A DNA stretch of 64,000 nucleotides, from positions 124,001 through 188,000 of the forward strand of contig NZ_BDAU01000008.1 in NCBI RefSeq assembly GCF_001612615.1. The letters are read 5' to 3'. This document shows, piece after piece, positions 56,137 to 63,670 of this stretch (position 1 is its first letter; every line of letters begins with the position of its first letter). The translations under genes and the position numbers were made by a program. The notes below the pieces were generated by a model. The model was not told the origin of the DNA and made no database searches. It was given only the letters and a program-made list of their open reading frames with translations. The stretch comes from Nocardia amikacinitolerans NBRC 108937. GTDB taxonomy: Bacteria > Actinomycetota > Actinomycetes > Mycobacteriales > Mycobacteriaceae.

Positions 56137-57540
56137 GTGACCGATGCCCTGGCGAGACGTAAGCGGTGGAATACCGTTGCCTCGAGGCTGACTCCCAATC
56201 CTCGCCACCCGGCGCGGCTGGTTGTCATGGGTTTCGGGGCCGCAACTATCGTCGGGACGCTGTTGCTGATGCTGCCGATCGCTGCGGAGTCGCGGGTGGC
56301 CACCGGCCCGGTGGACGCCCTGTTCACGGCGGTGTCGGCGGTATGCGTCACCGGCCTTGTGGTCGTCGACACCGAAAGTCATTGGTCGCTGTTCGGGGAG
56401 TTGGTCATCCTGGGCCTGATCCAGGTCGGTGGCCTGGGGATCATGACGCTGGCGTCGTTGTTCGGGCTGCTGGTGGCACGCCGGATGGGTTTGCGGATGC
56501 AGTTGATCGCGCAGTCGGAAACCAAAACCCTGCGACTGGGCGAGAGTCGCCGAGTGGTGATCGGCGTAATCCGGATGAGTCTGGCGGTCGAGCTCGTCAC
56601 CGCGATCGCGTTGTCAGCGCGTTTTCTGGTCGGCTACGACCAAGGTGGTTGGCGCAGCGTCTATTTGGGAATTTTTCACGCGGTCTCGGCATACAACAAT
56701 GCCGGCTTCGCGTTATATGCGGACAGCCTGATGGGTTATGCGAGCGACCCGTGGATCATCGTGCCCATCTCGATGGCATTCGTCATCGGTGGGCTCGGCT
56801 TCCCGGTGGTCTTCGAGGTCTCGAAATCGCTGCGCCGAGCGTGGTTTCGGCATTCTCCGGTGCGCAGGTTGTCACTGCACACCAGAATTACGCTGATTAC
56901 GTACTCCGCGCTGGCAGCGGTGGGAGTGGTGGCGGTGGTCGCGCTCGAATGGACAAATCCGGGAACCCTGGGTCCGATGAATGTTGTGCACAAGCTGCTG
57001 GCGGGTGGTTTCCACGGTCTGTCACCGCGCACCGCGGGGTTCAACTCCGTCGATGTCGGTGCGATGAATTCCTCGACCCTGCTGATCAATGACACCTTGA
57101 TGTTCATCGGAGGCGGAAGCGCGGGAACCGCGGGCGGGATCAAGGTCACGACCTTCGCGCTGTTGGCCTTCGTGATCATGGCCGAGGTGCGCGGTGAACC
57201 GACCGTCCATGTGATGGGACGCCGCTTGGCGGCGCCGGTGCAGCGGCAGGCTTTGACAGTCGCGTTGCTCAGTGTCGGTGCCGTGGTGACCGGGACGATC
57301 ACCTTGCTGACCATCACCGGTATGGACTTGGACGCGGTCCTGTTCGAAGTGGTGTCGGCGTTCGGCACGGTCGGTCTGTCGACGGGGATCACCGCAGACA
57401 TCCCCGATCTTGGGCTTATCGTTTTGATCGTGCTGATGTTCATCGGACGATTGGGTCCGATCACGCTGGCCACCGCCTTGGCTTTGCGTGATCGAGGCCG
57501 TCGTTACGAACTGCCAGAGGAGCGACCCATTGTCGGCTAG
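56137..57540 (+). CDS. ktrB: K+ transporter membrane subunit KtrB/TrkH
   Basis: 467 residues, ~10 membrane helices with four pore loops. The selectivity-filter segments are AVCVTGLVV, SAYNNAGFALY, LSPRTAGFNSVD and GTVGLSTG. Gly-rich FIGGGSAGTAGGIKVTTF is the intramembrane gate loop of KtrB. GTG 56137 with ACAGGAA upstream. Overlaps ktrA by 11 bases. Confidence 0.94.
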   Translation: MTDALARRKRWNTVASRLTPNPRHPARLVVMGFGAATIVGTLLLMLPIAAESRVATGPVDALFTAVSAVCVTGLVVVDTESHWSLFGELVILGLIQVGGLGIMTLASLFGLLVARRMGLRMQLIAQSETKTLRLGESRRVVIGVIRMSLAVELVTAIALSARFLVGYDQGGWRSVYLGIFHAVSAYNNAGFALYADSLMGYASDPWIIVPISMAFVIGGLGFPVVFEVSKSLRRAWFRHSPVRRLSLHTRITLITYSALAAVGVVAVVALEWTNPGTLGPMNVVHKLLAGGFHGLSPRTAGFNSVDVGAMNSSTLLINDTLMFIGGGSAGTAGGIKVTTFALLAFVIMAEVRGEPTVHVMGRRLAAPVQRQALTVALLSVGAVVTGTITLLTITGMDLDAVLFEVVSAFGTVGLSTGITADIPDLGLIVLIVLMFIGRLGPITLATALALRDRGRRYELPEERPIVG

Positions 57541-58204
57541 GAAATCACGCAGGCTCGGCACCCGAGTGGTGGTCATCGGGCTGGGTCGCTTCGGTAGCGC
57601 CTTGGCTCGTGAGCTGGTCACGCACGGTTCAGAGGTGCTGGCGATTGATTCGAATCCGCATCTGGTTCAGCAGTATTCCGACGAGTTCACCCATGTGGCG
57701 GTTGCCGACACCACCGATATGGAGGTCCTTCGGCAGCTTGGTGTGCCGGACTTCCCGCATGCAGTTGTCGGGATCGGGAGCAATATGGAGGCGAGCATTC
57801 TCACCACCTCGCTGCTCGCCGATTTCGAGATCCCGAGGATTTGGGCAAAGGCGACCAGTCGGCGCCACGGCCAGATTCTTGAACGTGTCGGTGCCCACCA
57901 CGTCGTCCTTCCCGAACACGATATGGGCGAGCGGGTGGCTCACCTGGTGACTGGGCGAATGATCGATTACATCGAGTTCGACGCCGACTACGCCATGGCC
58001 AAGACTGCCGCGCCCACCTCGAGTATCGGCAAGACGCTCACGGCCAGTGGATTGCGCCAGCACTACGACATCACCGTCGTCGCCATCAAACACCGTGGTG
58101 CCGAATTCACCTACGCCACCGCCGATACGGTCGTCGCCGAGGGAGATGTGCTGATCGTGTCGGGACGCATCGAAGAGGTCGAGCGGTTCGCCGAGTTGAC
58201 CTGA
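57530..58204 (+). CDS. ktrA: K+ uptake regulatory subunit KtrA (RCK)
   Basis: 224 residues. RCK_N domain TRVVVIGLGRFGSALARELVTHGSEVLAIDSNPHLVQQYSDEFTHVAVADTTD (GxGxxG, acidic end of beta-2) binds ATP/NAD; RCK_C from ~140 (KTLTASGLRQHYDITVVAIKHRG ... DVLIVSGRIEEVERFAEL). TTG start with AGAGGAG upstream inside the end of ktrB. Together a complete two-component Ktr system for K+ uptake. Confidence 0.94.
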   Translation: MSARKSRRLGTRVVVIGLGRFGSALARELVTHGSEVLAIDSNPHLVQQYSDEFTHVAVADTTDMEVLRQLGVPDFPHAVVGIGSNMEASILTTSLLADFEIPRIWAKATSRRHGQILERVGAHHVVLPEHDMGERVAHLVTGRMIDYIEFDADYAMAKTAAPTSSIGKTLTASGLRQHYDITVVAIKHRGAEFTYATADTVVAEGDVLIVSGRIEEVERFAELT

Positions 58205-58367
58205 GGTCCGGACCAAGACGCCGGTCGGGCGCACGGGCTAGACCTGGGCGGACGACATGTCGATGGAATCGTGCCCGTGCCTTCGTCGTCCGGCCATCAC
58301 GGCCGACCCGCTGGCGCTTCCGATGCGAGTCGACCGCGGCGACACCGGCCGATCGAGCCGCCACCTG

Positions 58368-58676
58368 TCAGCCCAAGGGCCATGCATGTGCGCCTTGACG
58401 CTGCAGGAGGCTGATCAACGCATCGCGTGGTGCGCGATTTCCGCTCAAATGATCAACCGACGGCACCGCGACATGGTGGGCGTTGGCGCGGCGCAGCTCG
58501 GCCGGCATGGCGAAGAACGCTCCGCCGTCTGGCCCGGTCTCATGGAACACGGCAGCGAGATCGAAACCGTGTTCGTGTGCGAACTGCTGGAAGCGTTCAT
58601 CCGAAAAGCCGGGACGCTCATCTATGAGGTGCAGTCGAAGGTACCCATACAACAACGGATGCAGAGCACTAGACAT
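58368..58676 (-). CDS. Small protein resembling a serine-recombinase N-terminal fold
   Basis: 102 residues. YGYLRLHLIDERPGFSDERFQQFAHEHGFDLAAVFHETGPDGGAFFAMPAELRRANAHHVAVPSVDHLSG follows the alternating pattern of resolvase N-terminal domains (GYLRLS..., VVVxSLDHLS), but the catalytic Ser after Arg is replaced (RLHL) and no DNA-binding domain follows. Stand-alone proteins like this are common in actinobacteria and uncharacterised. ATG with AGGAG 10 bases upstream. Confidence 0.5.
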   Translation of the reverse strand: MSSALHPLLYGYLRLHLIDERPGFSDERFQQFAHEHGFDLAAVFHETGPDGGAFFAMPAELRRANAHHVAVPSVDHLSGNRAPRDALISLLQRQGAHAWPLG

Positions 58677-59065
58677 CAGCAGAGGTCTCCTGGTGCCCCT
58701 CGATGGTGCCGCTCAATAGTTCCCGCGTGAGTCGAGCCGAATTTCCGCTTCGGTCTGGTGCGCGCAGGGCGGTACGGCGGCCGTGCGCGATCCGGCACGC
58801 AGAAACTCCCCACCGATGCCGGGTCGTGTCTGAGTTGTGTCGTTCCGGTCGTTGCGGTCCAGGACGCCGAAGCGGAGACGACCGCGAGGCGTCAGGCGGC
58901 CCATAGGATTGCTGGTGCTGCGTTGAAACGAGGACTGCCGTACTCCGAAACGGACTGCCGCACAGCAGTTTTGGCGTGTCGTCCGCGCGGCTCAGTGATG
59001 GTCGCGAGTTGCCCAGTCGGATGACCGTTCGGAGCGCCGGACTCGCCGTATCAGCGCCGATCAAG
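58677..59065. other. Gene-free stretch
   Basis: About 390 bases between the minus-strand small protein and the AbrB-like gene's operator show no convincing coding sequence on either strand. Confidence 0.4.
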
Positions 59066-59068
59066 AGC

Positions 59069-59095
59069 TACATGTAGAATCATGTATTACATGTA
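59069..59095 (+). promoter_or_regulatory. Phased CATGTA repeats upstream of the AbrB-like gene
   Basis: TACATGTA (59069-59076), TCATGTAT (59080-59087) and TACATGTA (59088-59095): three CATGTA cores 9-10 bases apart, on one face of the helix, in a strikingly AT-rich 30-base patch. It lies 26 bases before the AbrB-type gene and probably is its own operator. Confidence 0.6.
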
Positions 59096-59120
59096 TTTCA
59101 TTCAGAGATAGGGGCGAGTG

Positions 59121-59405
59121 GTGGCAACGGACGAGACAGCCTCATACGGCCCTGCAGGGCGCGGGTTCTACGGAGCGGTGACAGTCGGCGCGCGAGGCCA
59201 GATTGCGATTCCAGCCCAGGCACGTCGTGATCACGGCATTTCACCCGGTGACAAACTGTTGGTACTCGGCGATCCCGAGCAAGGGCTGGCACTGATGAAG
59301 CTCGAGGTGCTGCTGCGGAATCTCCAAGGTTCCTCCGAACTGCTCCAGCAGATCCTCGACCATTCGAGAAGCGACTCGACCGGCGATGAGGGCGGCAATG
59401 CGTGA
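59121..59405 (+). CDS. AbrB/MazE/SpoVT-domain transcriptional regulator
   Basis: 94 residues from GTG 59121 (GTG 59118 also possible; AGGGG upstream). Swapped-hairpin AbrB domain YGAVTVGARGQIAIPAQARRDHGISPGDKLLVLGDPEQGLALMK at ~16-60, then a helical C-terminus (LEVLLRNLQGSSELLQQILDHS) for oligomerisation. Overlaps the downstream membrane-protein gene by 8 bases, so it is probably an autoregulated two-gene unit. Confidence 0.88.
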   Translation: MATDETASYGPAGRGFYGAVTVGARGQIAIPAQARRDHGISPGDKLLVLGDPEQGLALMKLEVLLRNLQGSSELLQQILDHSRSDSTGDEGGNA

Positions 59406-59856
59406 GACCGCGCCTGGCACACGGCACTCGGCGCCCTGGCATCTCTGGGTCGTCGGCACCCTGTTCGTCCTGCTGAATCTCGGCGGCGTCTACGACTACG
59501 TCATGGCGCTCAGCGAGAACGCCGACTACTTCCGATCCCAGAACTACAACGGCGAACAGATCCAGTACTTCACCGACTATCCAGTCCTACCGGCCATCTT
59601 CTGGACCATCGGTGTCTGGGGCGGACTGCTCGCTGCGATCCTGCTGTTCCTGCGGACCCGGTGGGCGCTGCTGGCCGCCCTCGCCGGGCTGCTGGGCCAA
59701 GTGATCCTCGACATCCTCACCTTCGGTTTCCGCGACCGATGGCAGGTCCTTGGACCGCGCCTGGCTCTGTTCGATCTCGGGGTTCTCCTGCTGACAGCAG
59801 GGTTCGTCATCTACTGCCGGACGCTCGTGTCCAGAGGGATGATGGCGAGGCGCTGA
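59398..59856 (+). CDS. Four-helix integral membrane protein
   Basis: 152 residues from ATG 59398 (GAGGG upstream; ATG 59386 is the alternative). Four hydrophobic helices: WHLWVVGTLFVLLNLGGVYDYVM, VLPAIFWTIGVWGGLLAAILLFL, ALLAALAGLLGQVILDILTFGF, LALFDLGVLLLTAGFVIYC. No named family recognised. Coupled to the AbrB-type regulator. Confidence 0.8.
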   Translation: MRETAPGTRHSAPWHLWVVGTLFVLLNLGGVYDYVMALSENADYFRSQNYNGEQIQYFTDYPVLPAIFWTIGVWGGLLAAILLFLRTRWALLAALAGLLGQVILDILTFGFRDRWQVLGPRLALFDLGVLLLTAGFVIYCRTLVSRGMMARR

Positions 59857-59869
59857 CGGAGTCCGCCCT

Positions 59870-60140
59870 GCTTCCACAACCATCACGCGTCACCGCCGTC
59901 ACCTTCGCGTCGGCGCTTTCGAGCACGGTCACCCCGAGTGTGGCCAGCCGCTTGGCCACCGAGCGCCGACCCGAGGGTGCAGGTACGGCCAAGCACCGCA
60001 CCACACACCAGGGTGACCCGGCGGCCCTGCTCCGCCAGCTCGGCAGCGACCTCGATGCCGGTCGGACCGGCACCGACCACCGTCACCGCGGCGTTGGCGG
60101 GCGCGGCGTCGAAGCCGACACAGGATGCCGCGAACGGCAT
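59870..60140 (-). pseudogene. Frameshifted fragment of an FAD-dependent NDH-2-like oxidoreductase
   Basis: The minus strand reads NAAVTVVGAGPTGIEVAAEL and AEQGRRVTLVCG in one frame, LHPR-like residues in a second and RRSVAKRLATLGVTVLESAD in a third; aligned, these rebuild the second nucleotide-binding domain of a disulfide-reductase/NDH-2 protein. At least two frameshifts and missing ends mark it as dead. The flanking 59857-60459 sequence shows no intact gene; a minus-strand stretch GIELTDEHQPVKDSGPKRPK (60225-60285) may be another fragment. Confidence 0.7.
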
Positions 60141-60459
60141 CGTCCGGCAGCCCGTCGGCGACGAGCGGCTCGGCCGAAATCGTGGACGAGCCCGACTCGC
60201 GCTGCGGCCGCCTTCGTGGCCTTGGGCCGCTTCGGCCCCGAGTCCTTCACCGGCTGATGCTCATCGGTCAACTCAATCCCTCGCACCACAACGCGACATC
60301 AAAGCAGACCAACACCAGCCACAAAGCAGATCAGCCACAACAACTTTGAGCACGCACCCTAGGGCCGCGTAGGTTCGTTCGAAATACTGGATGGTCGGCG
60401 TTTCGGGGGCATTCGGTTCTGTGGCACTGGTTTTCGAGGTTGTCGGCGCGGATGTGTCG

Positions 60460-60750
60460 TCAGTGGTTGGTCAGGAACTTCAGGCGGCCGTCGGTTTGGC
60501 CCACGGTGAGCTCGATGATGTCGGCGGCGACGACGTCGGCGGCGACGAAGGGGTCTTCGGCGACGCGCTGCTGGAGGTCTTCGGCGGTGGTGTTGTGTGC
60601 GAGAACGGCCCCGCCCACACCGGGTTCGATGCTGCCGACCAGGAGAAACACGTCGTCGTCGAAACCGCGTTGGATCCATTGCTGGTGGCCGGCCATGTGC
60701 TGCGGGGCTGCGGCCTTGTTGCTGGAGAATTGGAGCTGGACTACGAACAC
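60460..60750 (-). CDS. YciI-family (YCII) protein
   Basis: 96 residues from GTG 60750: VFVVQLQFSSNKAAAPQHMAGHQQWIQRGFDDDVFLLVGSIEPGVGGAVLAHN then EDLQQRVAEDPFVAADVVAADIIEL, a typical single YCII domain with the conserved DPF near the C-terminus. Third gene of the alkene reductase - TetR - YciI minus-strand run. Function of the family is not settled. Confidence 0.82.
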   Translation of the reverse strand: MFVVQLQFSSNKAAAPQHMAGHQQWIQRGFDDDVFLLVGSIEPGVGGAVLAHNTTAEDLQQRVAEDPFVAADVVAADIIELTVGQTDGRLKFLTNH

Positions 60751-60772
60751 TGTTGTCTCGCTTCTGTTTTCG

Positions 60773-61390
60773 TTAGCGTTGTTCGATGGTGGCGTCGAGC
60801 CATTCGTGCAGTCGCCCGACTTCGCGGCGGATGAACGCTTCGTCGCGGAAGGCGTTGGCCAGGGTGGCCACGCCTTGGCTGGCGGCGAGTACGTGCATGG
60901 CCAATTCGTCGGCGTCATCTCGATGCCCGAGGTGGGCGAATTGCGTGCCCAGCCAGTCCCGGAACAGTGTGAACAGGCCGCTGGCGGCGTCGAGGGCGCT
61001 GTGGTCGAGTTTGGCCAGCTCGGTGGTGAGGGTGCCGACGGGACAGCCGTGGTCTTGAATGTCGGCTCGGTTGACCAGCAGGATGTCGATGAACTTTCGA
61101 ATCCGCGCGACGGGGTCCGGCGCCTCGGATTCCCACTGGGTCAGCATCTCCCGGGTGCGCGCGCGGCGGGCGGTAATGACGGCGTCGAGAAGGTCGTCTT
61201 TGGCCTTGAAGTGGTAGTAGAAGTTGCCGCGTGAGAGCCGCACGGCCTCGGCGATGGACGCGAACGAGGTGTGCTCGAATCCATGGTGGTAGAACAGTTC
61301 GTCCGCGGCGGCGACGATGTGTTCACGAGTTGCCTTGCCGCTCGACGTGTTACCGCGTGCGTCTGGTCGAGCGATTCGTGGATCAGGCAC
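60773..61390 (-). CDS. TetR-family transcriptional regulator
   Basis: 205 residues: TREHIVAAADELFYHHGFEHTSFASIAEAVRLSRGNFYYHFKAKDDLLDAVI is the HTH; the C-terminal domain contains DHGCPVGTLTTELAKLD, where the Cys in G-C-P-x-G is the position used as a redox/electrophile sensor in NemR-like regulators. Overlaps the alkene reductase stop by 8 bases. Probably represses the operon through the CTAG-type palindromes upstream. Confidence 0.92.
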   Translation of the reverse strand: MPDPRIARPDARGNTSSGKATREHIVAAADELFYHHGFEHTSFASIAEAVRLSRGNFYYHFKAKDDLLDAVITARRARTREMLTQWESEAPDPVARIRKFIDILLVNRADIQDHGCPVGTLTTELAKLDHSALDAASGLFTLFRDWLGTQFAHLGHRDDADELAMHVLAASQGVATLANAFRDEAFIRREVGRLHEWLDATIEQR

Positions 61391-62474
61391 TGAGCGCCTC
61401 CTCGTACGGATGGAACGGATAGTCGATGTAGCCGGTGTCGCCGCCGGTGTAGAAGGTGTCCCGATCGGGTAGCGCTAGCGGCAGACCTTCGCGATAGCGG
61501 CGCACCAGGTCCGGATTGGCCACGAACGGCGTCCCGAAGGCGACCAGATCGGCGTGTCCGGCACGGATGGCGTGCTGGGCGCGTTCGAGGTCGTAGCCGT
61601 TGTTGGCGATGTAGGTTCCGGCGAACGCCGCGCGCAGCGCGTGATAATCGACGGTGCGTGCCGTAGTCGTCATGTCGCCCTCGAGGACGTGGAGGTAGGC
61701 CAGCCCCCGTGGATTCAGCTGGTCGGCAATGTATTCGAAGTGTCGCTGCGGGTCGGAGTCCGACATGGAATTAAAGCCGTTCTCCGGTGTCAATCGCACA
61801 CCCACTCGCCTCGCCGGCCAGACGGTGCACACGGCGTCGAGGATCTCGTTCAGCAGCCGCATCCGGTTGCCTGCACTGCCTCCGTAGGAGTCGGTGCGGT
61901 GATTGGTCCCGTCTCGCAGAAACTGATCGATGAGATAGCCATTGCCCGCGTGCACCTCGATGCCGTCGAACCCGGCCCGCTTCGCCTGCTGCGCGGCGTC
62001 GCGGAACTGCGCCACAATCGCCGGAATTTCCTCGATATCCAGCGGCCAGGGCGTCACGAAGTCCTGCATCCCGGCGTAGGTCACCGCCTGCCCGTCCGGC
62101 CGCACCGGCGACGGGGCGACCGGCAGAGCCCCGCCGGGTTGCAGGCTTGGATGTGAGACGCGCCCACAGTGCTGCAACTGCGCGAACATGCGCCCCTGTC
62201 CGGCGTGAACCAGATCGGTCACCCGCCGCCAGCTCGCCGCCTGCGCATCGGTGTACACCCCAGGCGTGAACGGATAGCCCACACCTTGCGCTGACACCGG
62301 GACCGATTCCGACACAATCAATCCCGCGCTCGCCCGCTGCCCGTAGTGGACCACCATCGCAGATGGCACCACGCCGTCGGCATCGGCGCGGTTGCGCGTC
62401 ATCGGTGCCATCACCATCCGATTCGCCAATGTCAGCTCACCCAAACGAAACGGGCCGAACAAATCAGCAGACAC
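61383..62474 (-). CDS. Old-yellow-enzyme alkene reductase (NemA-like)
   Basis: 363 residues, FMN-dependent TIM barrel: LANRMVMAPMTRNRADADG, FAQLQHCGRVSHPSLQPGG, AAQQAKRAGFDGIEVHAGNGYLIDQFLRDGTNHRTDSYGGSAGNRMRLLNEI (substrate-binding His-x-x-Asn), ADLVAFGTPFVANPDLVRRYREGLPL. Reduces electrophilic C=C bonds and N-ethylmaleimide-type compounds with NAD(P)H. GTG start with GGAGG upstream. First gene of the OYE-TetR-YciI operon, an arrangement parallel to nemRA. Confidence 0.95.
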   Translation of the reverse strand: MSADLFGPFRLGELTLANRMVMAPMTRNRADADGVVPSAMVVHYGQRASAGLIVSESVPVSAQGVGYPFTPGVYTDAQAASWRRVTDLVHAGQGRMFAQLQHCGRVSHPSLQPGGALPVAPSPVRPDGQAVTYAGMQDFVTPWPLDIEEIPAIVAQFRDAAQQAKRAGFDGIEVHAGNGYLIDQFLRDGTNHRTDSYGGSAGNRMRLLNEILDAVCTVWPARRVGVRLTPENGFNSMSDSDPQRHFEYIADQLNPRGLAYLHVLEGDMTTTARTVDYHALRAAFAGTYIANNGYDLERAQHAIRAGHADLVAFGTPFVANPDLVRRYREGLPLALPDRDTFYTGGDTGYIDYPFHPYEEALSA

Positions 62475-62510
62475 GCCATCCTCCGGAACTCAGCTCACAC
62501 ACACCATATA

Positions 62511-62558
62511 GGTCATGCGTCCTAGACGGTAGGCTAGGACACCCGACCTAGAGGGTCA
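62511..62558. promoter_or_regulatory. Operator palindromes upstream of the alkene reductase operon
   Basis: GTCCTAG-N8-CTAGGAC (62519-62540) is a perfect 7-bp-arm palindrome. Related half-sites follow as GACCTAG (62545-62551) and GGTC. TATA (62507-62510) on the minus-strand side may be part of the -10. The likely ligand protein is the operon's own TetR regulator. Confidence 0.6.
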
Positions 62559-62576
62559 AGGTGTGCAGCTCCACGG

Positions 62577-62909
62577 ATGGCGACATGGCCCTTGGAACGT
62601 CCCCGGCGGAGCAGGGCCTACATCGGCGCGAAGATCGCCAAGCTCGACGCCGCCGAGATCGAGGCCAGCCGCCACGGCGAACCCGCCGACGCGAAAGCGG
62701 CTGCGGTGCCGACATTCGCGACCGCGATGGTACGCACGCGCGGTGGCGTCGAGGAGGCCGGCATCAAGACCGCCCAGGCAGTCGGCCTGACGGACGGTGA
62801 GAGCACCGAGGTCATTGCCAACGTCGCGCTCGATGTGTTCACCAACTACCTGAACAAGGCCGTCGACACCGACACCGACTGGCCGGTCGTACGCCACCAT
62901 GAGCACTGA
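62577..62909 (+). pseudogene. Truncated carboxymuconolactone decarboxylase/AhpD-like gene
   Basis: The frame (110 codons) matches the C-terminal two-thirds of CMD/AhpD-like proteins: SRAYIGAKIAKLDAAEIEASRHGEPADAKAAA ... LTDGESTEVIANVALDVFTNYLNKAVDTDTDWPVV. The N-terminal half with the redox CxxC is missing, replaced by a short Arg-rich stretch. Normal family members begin ~60 residues earlier, so this is probably 5'-deleted. It starts in the alkene reductase promoter region. Confidence 0.65.
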
Positions 62910-63204
62910 CCTTGCGCGAAAGGCGATGAACCATCGCTGGTTTCGCGAAACTGACGGAATCCGCGCCACCATCGCCTACCACCGCCACTGGCTGACCGGA
63001 CTGTTCCCCTCGATCCTGGGCGAGCGCTGCGATCGCGACCTCACCGCGGCACTGGTGCAACTCATCGACGGCGCCGTCAGCGCCGCCCACCTCGACCGCG
63101 ACCGCGTCGCCGCCCGCCGCGCCCGCGCGACCGCCGACCTGCTCCTGGAAACCATCGAACTCGAAGCACCGCAAAGGAACTCGCGCAGATCCACACAGAA
63201 TTGA
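62899..63204 (+). pseudogene. C-terminal fragment of a TetR regulator
   Basis: 101 codons: GIRATIAYHRHWLTGLFPSILGERCDRDLTAALVQLIDGAVSAAHLDRDRVAARRARATADLLLETI corresponds to the C-terminal domain of TetR_C proteins of the AcrR group. The HTH is absent. Overlaps the CMD remnant by 11 bases. A regulator for the decayed CMD gene is plausible. Confidence 0.6.
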
Positions 63205-63369
63205 CCTGTCCGCTACCGAACATGAAGCCCTCGTTCACGCCGTCACGCCGTTGCGATTCGAGGCGCGCCGCACCGCCACCGATCGCGCTGACCGCAACCG
63301 GTCGCATGGGAGTGGAAGTACGGTCGCCGTCACGCAGCGGGCGGTAGGCATAGGCGGAAGGGATGCCCA

Positions 63370-63622
63370 GCCGGATCGAAGAGAACCCGGCACTGGCTGG
63401 GCGCAGGCTGATGATCGGCAAGTCGGCCACCAGTCCGATGGCCTGCAGTTGCGCCTCATCGAGGTCGGTAGCCACGAGGTCGAGATGAATTTGCTTGGGA
63501 ATTCCCTCATCCGGCCAGGACAGTGCCCGGTGGTTTGGCACGCGAATCGCCGTGAGAATCAGATGCGAAAGCTTGACACTCACGAATTGCTCTGTGCGCG
63601 TTGCGATCACACCACCCAGCAA
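63370..63622 (-). pseudogene. VOC/glyoxalase-like gene remnant
   Basis: The minus strand has WPDEGIPKQIHLDLVATDLDEAQ, a characteristic strand-helix junction of VOC proteins, in a frame that loses similarity on both sides (PIISLRPASAGFSSIRLGIP follows). No complete domain can be built, so I take it as decayed. The remainder of 63205-63670 shows no gene. Confidence 0.35.
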
Positions 63623-63670
63623 CTCTGCCCAGAAGGACGCCGGGGTGGTCGGATCGTCGCAGCGCTGCTG

